DNA from: Streptomyces sp. 840.1 | GTDB taxonomy: Bacteria > Actinomycetota > Actinomycetes > Streptomycetales > Streptomycetaceae | Reading direction: 5' to 3' | Assembly: GCF_003751445.1 (NCBI RefSeq) | Contig: NZ_RJUU01000001.1 | Span: forward strand, 3,725,001 to 3,789,000 | Length of the DNA: 64,000 nucleotides | Shown: positions 28,402 to 36,882 of the stretch, piece after piece | Layout: each line of letters begins with the position of its first letter | Position numbering within the stretch: position 1 is the stretch's first letter | Made by a program: the position numbers and the translations under genes | Notes under the pieces: model-generated | The model's database searches: none | The model's input: only the letters and a program-made list of their open reading frames with translations | What the model was told of the DNA's origin: nothing

Positions 28402-29790
28402 TCAGCCCCGGCGGATCGTGATCGTCGTCCACGCCCCGACGTGCACCTGGTCGCCGTCCTGGAGCGGAACGGGGACATAGGGCTGGATCGGGTCCTCGGC
28501 GCCGTTGAGCGTGGTGCCGTTGGTGGAGTTCTGGTCGACCACGGCCCAGCTGCTGTCCGGCTGCTGCACCAGCACCGCGTGCTGGTGCGAGACGCCCGGG
28601 TCCTCCGGGGGCACGGACAGATCGATGTCGGGTGACTCGCCCGTGCTGTGCCGGCGGCGGCCGATGGTGATCTGGGTGCCGGTCAGCGGAAGGTGCTGCT
28701 CCGGGGAGTACGCGGGCAGGTTGAGCCCGGTGGCCTCGGGGCCGCTGCGCTGCATCATCGCCAGGAAGTAGTCACGGTCCGGAGCGACGACCGCCGCCCA
28801 GCTCGTGGACGCCGGTGCCTGGCCCGGTGCCTGGCCCGGTCCCTGGCCCGGTCCCTGGGCCTGGCCCGTGCCGGGGCCCTGGTTCTGCCCGGGGTAGGGC
28901 TGCTGCTGCATGGGCGGCTGCGGAGCCTGGGGCTGCGCGGGCGGCGACAGCAGCCAGTCGTCGTTGCCGGGCTGCGCGGTCTGCGGCTGCGGCGGGGCCG
29001 GCGGACCGGACTGCTCGAAGACCGGGGGAGCCGTCTGCTGGAACGGGGGCGCGGCACTCTGCTGCTGGAACGACGGCGGCGGGGGCGAGCCCTGCGACGA
29101 GCCCTGCTGCTGGGCGTGCTGCTGACCCTGCGGGAACCCCTGCTGACCCTGCGGAAAGCCCTGCTGACCTTGCGGGAAGCCCGGCCGGCTCTGCGGATCG
29201 GGCTGGCCCTGGGGGAACCCCGGCCGGCCCTGCGGATCCTGCTGGCCCTGCTGGAACGGCGGGGGCGGTGGCGGGCCCTGCTGGCCGTGCTGTCCTGGGA
29301 ACGGCGGCAGACCGGGCCCCGGCCCGCCGGGCTGGCCGTGCTGTCCCGGGCCCGAGGAGAGCGGCTCGGCCGGCCGGTTCACCTGCGAGGGGCGCGAGCC
29401 CTGGTACTCGAACGGATCGCGGGGCTGCGGCGCTCCGGGCGGCGGCTGCTGGGCCGGGAAGCCCGGCTGCGGGCCGGGGCCGCCGGGACCCGCCGGTCCG
29501 CTCGGGCCGCCGTGCTGCGGGGCGAGCGGGGTGTACGAGGTCGCGGTGTTCGTGAGGAAGTTCCAGCGGCATTCCTCGCAGAACGGCGCCATGGCCTCCC
29601 GAGGGGTGCGGCACTGGGGGCAGATCTCGGCCTGGGCGGTCGCGTCCGGGCCGGGGCTCGGCGGGTAGCCGTAACCGGGCGCGGGCGGCGGGGGAGGCGG
29701 CGGGGGAACAGCGGCCCCGGCCACGCGATGGCCGCAGACCTCGCACCAGTCCTCGGAACCCGACTGGTGTCCGTTCGGGCAGGTCGGCAT
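28402..29790 (-). CDS. FHA-domain protein with zinc ribbons
   Basis: A 462-residue protein. The N terminus has two Cys clusters: C4...C16-x2-C19 (CPNGHQSGSEDWCEVCG) and C57-x2-C60...C71-x2-C74, likely zinc ribbons. A Pro/Gln/Gly-rich linker of about 290 residues follows, with tandem GFPQGQQ repeats. The C-terminal FHA domain (about 370-462) shows the phosphothreonine-binding pattern IGRRRHSTG, SHQHAVLVQ and NSTNGTTLNG. In mycobacteria the small FHA protein GarA is the PknG target; here no GarA-like ETT phosphosite is visible near the FHA domain, so it may be a reader rather than an equivalent substrate. It is last in the cluster. Confidence 0.88.
   Translation of the reverse strand: MPTCPNGHQSGSEDWCEVCGHRVAGAAVPPPPPPPPAPGYGYPPSPGPDATAQAEICPQCRTPREAMAPFCEECRWNFLTNTATSYTPLAPQHGGPSGPAGPGGPGPQPGFPAQQPPPGAPQPRDPFEYQGSRPSQVNRPAEPLSSGPGQHGQPGGPGPGLPPFPGQHGQQGPPPPPPFQQGQQDPQGRPGFPQGQPDPQSRPGFPQGQQGFPQGQQGFPQGQQHAQQQGSSQGSPPPPSFQQQSAAPPFQQTAPPVFEQSGPPAPPQPQTAQPGNDDWLLSPPAQPQAPQPPMQQQPYPGQNQGPGTGQAQGPGQGPGQAPGQAPASTSWAAVVAPDRDYFLAMMQRSGPEATGLNLPAYSPEQHLPLTGTQITIGRRRHSTGESPDIDLSVPPEDPGVSHQHAVLVQQPDSSWAVVDQNSTNGTTLNGAEDPIQPYVPVPLQDGDQVHVGAWTTITIRRG
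29130..29215 (-). repeat. Tandem GFPQGQQ-coding repeats in the FHA linker
   Basis: Three consecutive 21-bp units code for GFPQGQQ, preceded by two diverged 12-residue units (GFPQGQPDPQSR type). They form a flexible, probably disordered linker. The limits given are approximate. Confidence 0.6.
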
Positions 29791-29846
29791 GTCGGCGCTT
29801 CCCCCTCTCCTCGTCCGGCCCAGGGGGCCGTCATTTTTCTTGCTTC

Positions 29847-29877
29847 GCCGCCCGGCGGACAGGTCCGGCCGGGCGGC
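29847..29877 (-). terminator. Hairpin between VWA and FHA genes
   Basis: A perfect 10-bp stem GCCGCCCGGC with an 11-base loop, 20 bases after the VWA stop. It could terminate or attenuate transcription, lowering FHA output relative to upstream genes. Confidence 0.6.
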
Positions 29878-29897
29878 TCATCAGTGCGGATACGTGG

Positions 29898-31256
29898 TCA
29901 CTTCTTGACGCGGACGGTCTTCGTGGAGCGCGTTTCGAGTGTCATCTCGTCCGCTTCCGCGACCTTCGCCTTCAGTCGCACAGTACCTGTCGCCGCGTCG
30001 ACGACGTCTACCACCTTCGAAAGCAGTTTCGCAGTGTCCGCGTTCCCGGACGCCGACGCCAGCTGCACCGCGCGGCCCAGTTTGGCCGTCGCGCCGTCGA
30101 AGTCTCCCGACTTGCGGGCATCGAGCCCCTGCTGGATGACTTGTGCCAGTTCCGCCTGACCCGTGTAGTGCGCGACCTGCGGATTGATCGAGGTCGAGGC
30201 CACCATGTCGTCCGTCCACACCGCCCGCACCAGACCCTGCGAAAGGGTCTGGGGCGCGCCGCCCGAGGGGTCGGGGAGGATCAGCGAGACCCGGGCCGCC
30301 AGCATCTCCTGGCCGATACCGGCCTGCGGTACCTGCACGCACACGTGGTAGTCGCGGGACTCGTCGCCCCAGGAGCCGGTGGGGTAGTCACCGGCGCGCG
30401 GACCCGCCTCGGTACGGCGGTCGGTCAGGTCCGCGACCGTCGGCGCGACCTGCTTCACGAACTTGATCTCCACGCCGACCGGGGTCCAGAGCCGCAGCGC
30501 GACGTCCGCGACCTCCTTGCCCATCGCGTTCTCCATCATCTGTGTGAAGTCCGCGGCCAGCCCCGTGGGATCGGCGACGATGTCGGCGGTGCCGAGCAGC
30601 GCGGAGGCGATCGCTGTGACTTCTTTCACTTCCCAGTCGGTGCCGACACCGCGGACGTCGCAGGTGAAACGCCCCGCACAGGCGTCGAGCGCGGCCCGCA
30701 GGTCCTCCGGTGCCTCGTGCTCGTTGCGCCCGTCGGTCAGCAGGATGCCGTGCCGGATGCTCACCTCCGCGGAGCCCAGCAGCCGGTCGGCCAGCCGGAG
30801 CCACGTCCCGATCGCCGTACCGCCGCCCGCGCTCAGCCGGCGCAGGGCCTCCTTCGCCTGGGCCCTGGTCTGCGGACCTGCCGTGGCGAGCCGCCCGTTG
30901 CCCGGGTAGACCTCCCTGGCGATGTGGGTGCCGTCGATCACGGCGAAGGAGGTGCCGTCGCGCAGGGTGTCGATGGCCGCCGCCGTCGCATCGCGGGCGT
31001 TGCGCATCTTGGTGGGCGGGTAGTCCATCGAACCCGAGCAGTCCACCATGATCACCACAGCGGCGGTCGGCGCCTGCCCCGGCAGGTGCGAGGACGAGTG
31101 GGCGGCGCCCGTCAGCGGGACCCCGCCCGTCGTGCCGCCGCCGGTCGAGGTGACGGTGATGATGCCGTTGACCTCGCGGCCGCCCTCGGGCAGATATTCG
31201 TTCTGGTACACCTCGACGGAGAACTGCGGCACGTTCGACTTGGAGAAGTTGGCCAT
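29898..31256 (-). CDS. VWA-domain protein of the PknG cluster
   Basis: A 452-residue soluble protein with a von Willebrand factor A domain (about 65-245). The MIDAS motif is intact: DCSGS at residues 72-76, a Thr in GGGTAIGTWL and an Asp in GILLTDGRNEHE. Beta-rich and helical C-terminal parts follow, with a TPR-like segment (LDARKSGDFDGATAKLGRAV). ATG 31256 lies behind AAGGAG; a longer start at 31280 is less likely. VWA proteins mediate metal-dependent protein contacts, and Streptomyces and mycobacteria pair them with PP2C and FHA proteins. Its place between the PP2C and FHA genes suggests a scaffold role, which is inference. Confidence 0.88.
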   Translation of the reverse strand: MANFSKSNVPQFSVEVYQNEYLPEGGREVNGIITVTSTGGGTTGGVPLTGAAHSSSHLPGQAPTAAVVIMVDCSGSMDYPPTKMRNARDATAAAIDTLRDGTSFAVIDGTHIAREVYPGNGRLATAGPQTRAQAKEALRRLSAGGGTAIGTWLRLADRLLGSAEVSIRHGILLTDGRNEHEAPEDLRAALDACAGRFTCDVRGVGTDWEVKEVTAIASALLGTADIVADPTGLAADFTQMMENAMGKEVADVALRLWTPVGVEIKFVKQVAPTVADLTDRRTEAGPRAGDYPTGSWGDESRDYHVCVQVPQAGIGQEMLAARVSLILPDPSGGAPQTLSQGLVRAVWTDDMVASTSINPQVAHYTGQAELAQVIQQGLDARKSGDFDGATAKLGRAVQLASASGNADTAKLLSKVVDVVDAATGTVRLKAKVAEADEMTLETRSTKTVRVKK

Positions 31257-31352
31257 CTGATCGGCTCCTTGAGGCTCCATGTGTCAGATGAAGACAGATT
31301 TACGGACAGAGTCATCGGAGATGCGAGGCGCGTGGGGCCGGGGCGGCGGTTC

Positions 31353-32597
31353 TCAAGCGCCGCTCGGGGCGGATCCTGCCCCTTGCGCCGGTACGGCGAA
31401 CGGCAGCAGTGCCACTGTTACGTTGTCGTGGCCCCCGCCGTCCAGCGCGTGGCCCACCAGTACCTGGGCGCCGTGCAGCGGCCGTTCGTGCGCGTCCGCC
31501 GGCACCGCGGCGGACATCTCGGCAGCGGACTCGGCGTAGTTCCACAGGCCGTCCGTGCAGATCACCGCGACACCCGGCCGGTCCGGCTTGAACGAGGCGG
31601 TGTGCGGCTCCAGTTCGTAGGAGTCGGCGCCCAGCCAGCCCGTGATGGCGTGGGCCCGCTCGTCGGCGTACGCCTCCGCCTCGTTCATCAGGCCCGCCGC
31701 GACCATCTGCGCGGCCCAGGAATCGTCCTCTGTGAGCCGGGCCGGCGGGCTGCTCCGGTCCTCGGGCACCCAGTACACCCTGCTGTCACCGACCCAGCCG
31801 ACGATCAGCAGCCCGTTGGCCATGATCGCGCCGACCAGGGTGCACGCCGGGGCGTTCTGGTGGCGGTGCGGATCGCGCTCCGCACTCTTGCCGGGCTCCT
31901 GGGCAAGCCGGTTGACCGACTCGGAGGCCGCCACGATCGCCTCGTGCATCGCCTGCTGCGGATGCGTTCCGCGTGGCAGCGACTCCAGCAGCGCCTCGTT
32001 GGCCGCGGTCGTCGCGGCGGCGGACGCCTCGTCCGGCCGGCTGGCCGACGAAACCCCGTCGCAGACGATCGCCACCACGGCCGGGGTGCCGTCGGGCAGC
32101 GCGGTCGTGGAGATCGCGAACGAGTCCTCGTTGCGGTGGTGGCGCAGCCCGCGGTCGGTGACCGCGGCCACCGAACCGAGCTCCTGCTCCATGTGATCGC
32201 GCTCGCGGGGCTGGGCGTGGCCGCAGTTCTCGCAGTAGCCGTCGAGGTCGACACGGCCGGCCCGGCAGGCCACGCACACCTTGCCGCCGGCCGCCGGGGC
32301 CGGGGCGGGCTCCGCGACGGCCCGGGGGTCGGGCGCCACGCCCTCAGGGGCAGCCGTCGGCGCCGCCAGCTCGAAGTCGCCGGAGGCGGCTGACGAGGGT
32401 GTGGCGACGGGCCCGGCGGCGGGGGCCGCGGGGGCGAGCGCCGCGGTGCCCATGGCGATCGTCGGGTGGTCCCGCGGCGGCTCGGGCACGGCCGACAGGT
32501 CGTACCCGCACGCACCGCAGAACAGATCCCCCGGCTCCAGCGGCTCCTGGCAGCCGGGGCACCTCGACAAGGCAGTCTCCTGGTCGTTCTGCGACAT
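31353..32597 (-). CDS. PP2C-type protein phosphatase with zinc ribbons
   Basis: A 414-residue phosphatase. Two zinc-ribbon-like clusters precede the catalytic domain: C13-x2-C16...C27-x2-C30 and C108-x2-C111...C122-x2-C125. The PP2C domain (about 138-405) keeps its metal-binding acidic residues in RNEDSF (Asp158), VCDGVSS (Asp180), CTDGLWN and GGHDNVTVALL. It should remove phosphate from Ser/Thr, most simply reversing the PknG-type kinase encoded two bases upstream. ATG 32597 is preferred over in-frame GTGs at 32603 and 32609, which would overlap the kinase gene. Confidence 0.92.
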   Translation of the reverse strand: MSQNDQETALSRCPGCQEPLEPGDLFCGACGYDLSAVPEPPRDHPTIAMGTAALAPAAPAAGPVATPSSAASGDFELAAPTAAPEGVAPDPRAVAEPAPAPAAGGKVCVACRAGRVDLDGYCENCGHAQPRERDHMEQELGSVAAVTDRGLRHHRNEDSFAISTTALPDGTPAVVAIVCDGVSSASRPDEASAAATTAANEALLESLPRGTHPQQAMHEAIVAASESVNRLAQEPGKSAERDPHRHQNAPACTLVGAIMANGLLIVGWVGDSRVYWVPEDRSSPPARLTEDDSWAAQMVAAGLMNEAEAYADERAHAITGWLGADSYELEPHTASFKPDRPGVAVICTDGLWNYAESAAEMSAAVPADAHERPLHGAQVLVGHALDGGGHDNVTVALLPFAVPAQGAGSAPSGA

Positions 32598-32599
32598 CT

Positions 32600-35344
32600 T
32601 CACACCCACGTTCGGGGGCGGAAACGGTTGGCCCGCTCCACCAGTTCGATCCTCTCGGCACCGGGCTCCGCAAGCCTGGCGAGCATCCGGTACGAACGCT
32701 CGAGCCCGAACCGCAGGCCCCGCTCGTTCAACTCACTGCCGAGCAGCGTCCCCGTCCCCGTCCCCTGTGCCCCGCCGCTCGCGGGAGGCTGCGGGGCCGC
32801 CGAACGGGGAGCGGGACTCCCGGAGAGTACCCAGTCGAGCGCCGTCCCCAGCACCTCGGTCGACAACTGCTCCCGGCGCACCGCGTCCAGCCCCAGCCCG
32901 GCCAGGCCCGAGACCTGGACCGAGGCCGCCAGCAGATCGGTGATCAGCGGCTCGTCCGGGGCCCGTCCGCGCAGCCGGGCCCGTACCGCCGCGACCCGGG
33001 CCGCCGTGAAGTGGATCGACGCCTCGGGCACCGACTCCAGCGACCTGACGGCCCCGGCCCGGTCCCCGGCGGCGATCTGCACCCGGGCCAGGCCGAACGC
33101 GGCGCTCACGAAACTGGGGTCGGTCGCCCACACCAGCCGGTAGTACTCGGCGGCGTTGTCCAGCTGGCCCAGCACCTCCGCACAGACACCCAGCGCCAGC
33201 TTCGGCGCGGGCTCCCCGGGAAACGCGTCGTAGACCGCGTCGAAGGACAGCGCCGCGTTCTCGTTGTCGCCGGTCACCAGGGAGGTGACGCCGCGGTACC
33301 AGACCACCCGCCAGTCGTCCGGGTGCTTCACCTCGAGGGTGGTCAGGGTCTCCTGCGCGCCATCCAGGTCGTTCATCTCCAGGGAGGCACGCAGCTCGCG
33401 CAGCCTGGTCTCCAGCGAGGCGGCCGGTACGGCCTGCAGAGCGGCGATCAGCTCGGCGGGCGCGGAAGCCATCAACCCGGCGAGGAAACCCGCGTTGGGG
33501 TCGTTCGCGTCGACCCGGGGGACCGGCAGCGCCAGCGACGTACCTCGCGCGTCGAGCTCGGCCGGCCGTAGCCCGCCCGTGCTGTGCGCCGCCGGACCCG
33601 CGCCGGCGATCGCGGCCGGGGACCGGGGAGCCGGGACGGCGGGCCGAGGCTGCGGGTGGCCGGGCCCGGCCCCGCTGACGTGGGTGGCCGGCGAGGACAC
33701 CGGGCCGGCGCCCGCCGCGAACCCGGGAGGCGGTCCGGCGGGCAGCGCGCCCGGGACACCGCCCGGCGGGGCGACCGCGGCCGGCGTCAGGGCCGGCGCC
33801 ACCGGGAGCGCCGGAGCGCCCTTGCGCCGGCCGAAGCGCCCGGACCCGCGCGTGGCCGCACTCCGCACCCCGAGGCGGGACACCTCGCCGGTCATGAGCG
33901 TGAACAACTCCGTGTCGGTGACCCGCATCTCCGCACCGAACAGCGTCGACAGCGCCGGACGCGGGCGCCCCGTCTGGAGCGACACCACCTCCCGCAACAC
34001 GCCCATCAGCTGCTCCGCCATCTCGGACGCGGAGGCGAACCGCCGGGCCGGATCCGGGTCGGTGGCCCGTACCAGCAGCCGGTAGAACGACTCGTAGGAG
34101 CGGAACACCTCGATGTTGTCCGGGTCCGGCAGCGAGTCCACGAAGACGTTCGTGTAGCCCTGGAAGTCGAAGGTGAGCACCGCGAGCGTCCGCGCGACCG
34201 TGTACAGGTCGGAGGCGACCGACGGGCCGACCTCCGCGACCTCCGGCGCCTGGTAGCCCACCGTGCCGTAGATGGCCGACTCGTCGTCGTCCATCCGGCG
34301 GACCGCGCCCATGTCGATCAGCTTCAGCTGGTCCTCGGTCTGGATCGCGTTGTCGACCTTGAAGTCGCAGTACAGGAGGTTGCGGCTGTGCAGATGTCCC
34401 AGCGCCTCCAGCGCCTCGATGCCGAACGCGCACGCCTGCTCGACCGGCAGCGGGTCGCGCTTCCCGGCCGGGGTGCGCCGCTCGTTGGCGATCTCCTTGA
34501 GGGCCTTGCCGCCCACGTACTCCATCACTATGTAGCCGTCCAGCGAACCGGTGCGCTGGTCGAGGTGCTCGACGAAGTTGTAGATGCGGACGATGTTGGA
34601 GTGCTCGATCTCGGCGAGGAAGCGGCGCTCGGAGATGGCGGCCGCCATGGCGTCCTGGTCACCGGTGTCGAGCAGGCCCTTGAGCACCACCCAGCGGTCG
34701 GAGACCGCGCGGTCCACCGCCAGGTAGACCCAGCCGAGCCCGCCGTGCGCCAGACAGCCCGCGACCTCGTACTGACCGTGCACGACGTCGCCGCCCTGGA
34801 GCTTGGGCGTGAAGGAGTACGGGTGCCCGCACTTGGTGCAGAAACCCTCCGTACGCCCCGGCTGCGCACCCCTGGCCCGGCCCACCGGCGCCCCGCAGTC
34901 CGAACGCGAGCAGAACCGCTTGCGCTCGGGCACCTCCGGGTTCTCCATCACGGCGGTACGCGGATCGGGACGCGGCACGTCCGGCACGAGCACCAGCCCG
35001 GCGCCCAGCCGGTTCCGGCCGGAGACCCCGGTCGAGGAACCCGAGGAGCGCACCGAGACCGAACGGGCGGACCCGCTCGCGGACACCGCGCGCGAGAGCC
35101 GCCCCGACACCGACCGCCGCGACGTCGACGAACGCGAGGAGGAGCGCGAGGAAGCCCGCGAACTGCCGCGCGCCGAGGAGCTGCTGCTGCTGCGGCCGCC
35201 GCCGGTGATCCCGGTCGGAGGCGAGCTCAGCATTCCCGTCGGCGAGACGACCGGAGCCAGACCGCAGGTGTCGCAGTACAGCTCACCGCCGCCCATGTCC
35301 TCGTAACTGCCCTCGCACGCGGGGCGCTGGCACTGCGTACTCAT
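32600..35344 (-). CDS. pknG: PknG-type serine/threonine protein kinase
   Basis: A 914-residue soluble kinase, longer than the mycobacterial enzyme (750). It has a zinc ribbon (C5, C10, C24, C27) and a Ser/Arg-rich spacer (about 50-110). A rubredoxin-like redox cluster (C145, C150, C169, C172) follows, then the kinase domain (about 190-470), a Pro/Ala-rich insert and TPRs near 700-860. Kinase features are AHGGLGWVYLA, Lys222, catalytic Asp327 in YCDFKVDN instead of HRDLKPEN, and IDMGAV instead of DFG. Mycobacterial PknG phosphorylates GarA to control glutamate metabolism downstream of GlnH and GlnX; homologues of both are encoded upstream here. ATG 35344 has AGGGGGA at proper spacing. Confidence 0.95.
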   Translation of the reverse strand: MSTQCQRPACEGSYEDMGGGELYCDTCGLAPVVSPTGMLSSPPTGITGGGRSSSSSSARGSSRASSRSSSRSSTSRRSVSGRLSRAVSASGSARSVSVRSSGSSTGVSGRNRLGAGLVLVPDVPRPDPRTAVMENPEVPERKRFCSRSDCGAPVGRARGAQPGRTEGFCTKCGHPYSFTPKLQGGDVVHGQYEVAGCLAHGGLGWVYLAVDRAVSDRWVVLKGLLDTGDQDAMAAAISERRFLAEIEHSNIVRIYNFVEHLDQRTGSLDGYIVMEYVGGKALKEIANERRTPAGKRDPLPVEQACAFGIEALEALGHLHSRNLLYCDFKVDNAIQTEDQLKLIDMGAVRRMDDDESAIYGTVGYQAPEVAEVGPSVASDLYTVARTLAVLTFDFQGYTNVFVDSLPDPDNIEVFRSYESFYRLLVRATDPDPARRFASASEMAEQLMGVLREVVSLQTGRPRPALSTLFGAEMRVTDTELFTLMTGEVSRLGVRSAATRGSGRFGRRKGAPALPVAPALTPAAVAPPGGVPGALPAGPPPGFAAGAGPVSSPATHVSGAGPGHPQPRPAVPAPRSPAAIAGAGPAAHSTGGLRPAELDARGTSLALPVPRVDANDPNAGFLAGLMASAPAELIAALQAVPAASLETRLRELRASLEMNDLDGAQETLTTLEVKHPDDWRVVWYRGVTSLVTGDNENAALSFDAVYDAFPGEPAPKLALGVCAEVLGQLDNAAEYYRLVWATDPSFVSAAFGLARVQIAAGDRAGAVRSLESVPEASIHFTAARVAAVRARLRGRAPDEPLITDLLAASVQVSGLAGLGLDAVRREQLSTEVLGTALDWVLSGSPAPRSAAPQPPASGGAQGTGTGTLLGSELNERGLRFGLERSYRMLARLAEPGAERIELVERANRFRPRTWV

Positions 35345-35483
35345 GGTCATTCCCCCTGTTCGCCCCGCCGCCGCAGCGGCCATGTCCTGCTGATACTGCC
35401 TGTCCGACACATGTCCGTCCGGCTGCCGTCCGTCCCGCCCGGCGGATGCCCATCGGGCTCCGGTCGCCCCGTCAGCTGCCTTG

Positions 35484-36815
35484 TCACTGTCCCCGCCGGT
35501 CTTCTGGTCCCGACGCGCGCCGCTGCCCCAGCAGTTCCAGCGCCGCGTCCTGATAACGCTGCACCGCCTGCGCGGCGACCCTCAGATCGCAGGGCGCGCT
35601 CCACAGCATCCGGCGCGCCGCGTCGTAGCGCTCGATCAGGACCGGGTCCTCGGAGAGACCGTGCCGGGCCACCTTCGCCTTGTACGCGTCGAGGCGGCCG
35701 CGCAGCTCCGCCCGCACGGCCAGCGGAGCGGTGACCGCCGTCAGCTGCTCCCTGGCCCTCAGCAACTCCTCCTCGGCCTGCCGCTCCAGGGTCTCCAGGA
35801 GCGGCGAGAGCCGGTGCCACTGGGCGTGCCTGCGGTACTCCGAGGCGGCGGCGAGGCGCTCCTGGAGCGCGGTGGGCGGGCCGTTGACCGCGGGGACCTC
35901 GGACGCGGCGATCTTCGCCAGCACCTCGCCGCGCGCCGACCTGGCCTCGGCCAGGGTGCGGTCCGCCCGGGAGAGCACGTCGCGCAGCTGGACCAGCCGC
36001 TGCTCGGCGTCCTGCCGGACCGCGAGCACCGCCTCGATCTCCCGCCGCACCTCGTCCAGCGCTCGGGCCGCCCGGTCGTAGCGCGTGGTGTCGGGCCGGC
36101 CGCCGCCCGGCGCCGAACTGCCCGGCCCCGGCAGCCAGAACGCCAGCGGGTCGGAGATCACCTGGACCCGCAGCGTCGTCAGCTCCTGCGTGATCGACTC
36201 CAGATCGTCCCCCGAGGGGTGTTCGCCGGGGCGCACCCCGACCGAGTGCGCCAGCGAGCTGGTGCGGCGCAGTTCGGCGGCGAGCAGATCTATCCGGGCG
36301 GGCATCGCCGACCACACGGAGTCGGAGGCGACGACCATGTCCAGCGAGCGCGCGTACAGCTCGTTCATCCGGTTGACCAGCTCCGCCAGCGTGAACCGCT
36401 CGGAGAGCCGGGCCGGGCCGGTGATCGACGGATCGGGCCGGGCCGCGGCATGCGCCACCGTGACGCCCTCGCCGCGCAGCAGTTCGGTCAGGGCCGTCAG
36501 GTCGTCCCGGTTCGGGTGACGCCGCCGGGCCCGCACCTCGCGGGCCTGGTGCAGCACCCCGGCGTAGGCGTCGAAATACCCCCACAGCAGCGTGATCGAC
36601 TGCTCGGTGACGCTCCAGCGCTCCCTGGTGACACCGGTGAGCTCGGCGCCCTCCAGGAGCCGGCGCCCGGCGTGGTCCTGAAGGGCGAGCAGCGAGGTCT
36701 CGATCGCCTCGTGCTCCGCGCCGAGCCGGGCCAGCGCACGGTCCGCCTCGTCCCGGTCCATGACCGGGCCGGGGGGCCGGGCCGCGTAGCTGGGGAAGGG
36801 GCCCGCGACGCCCAT
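35484..36815 (-). CDS. Unrecognised helical protein of the PknG cluster
   Basis: A 443-residue soluble, almost entirely alpha-helical protein, Ala/Arg/Leu/Glu-rich. Predicted coiled-coil stretches include RALDEVRREIEAVLAVRQDA and RQAEEELLRAREQLTAV. It has no signal peptide, no membrane helix and no known motif. ATG 36815 follows GGAGAGGTGATCG. It lies between the glnH-like gene (67 bases upstream) and the kinase (139 bases downstream), all on one strand. It could be an adaptor between membrane sensor and kinase, but that is inference from position only. Confidence 0.85.
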   Translation of the reverse strand: MGVAGPFPSYAARPPGPVMDRDEADRALARLGAEHEAIETSLLALQDHAGRRLLEGAELTGVTRERWSVTEQSITLLWGYFDAYAGVLHQAREVRARRRHPNRDDLTALTELLRGEGVTVAHAAARPDPSITGPARLSERFTLAELVNRMNELYARSLDMVVASDSVWSAMPARIDLLAAELRRTSSLAHSVGVRPGEHPSGDDLESITQELTTLRVQVISDPLAFWLPGPGSSAPGGGRPDTTRYDRAARALDEVRREIEAVLAVRQDAEQRLVQLRDVLSRADRTLAEARSARGEVLAKIAASEVPAVNGPPTALQERLAAASEYRRHAQWHRLSPLLETLERQAEEELLRAREQLTAVTAPLAVRAELRGRLDAYKAKVARHGLSEDPVLIERYDAARRMLWSAPCDLRVAAQAVQRYQDAALELLGQRRASGPEDRRGQ

Positions 36816-36882
36816 CGATCACCTCTCCGCTCTCCCTGCCGGGCGGGGCCCGGCAGGATCCGCCTGATCCGAAGGACAGGCC

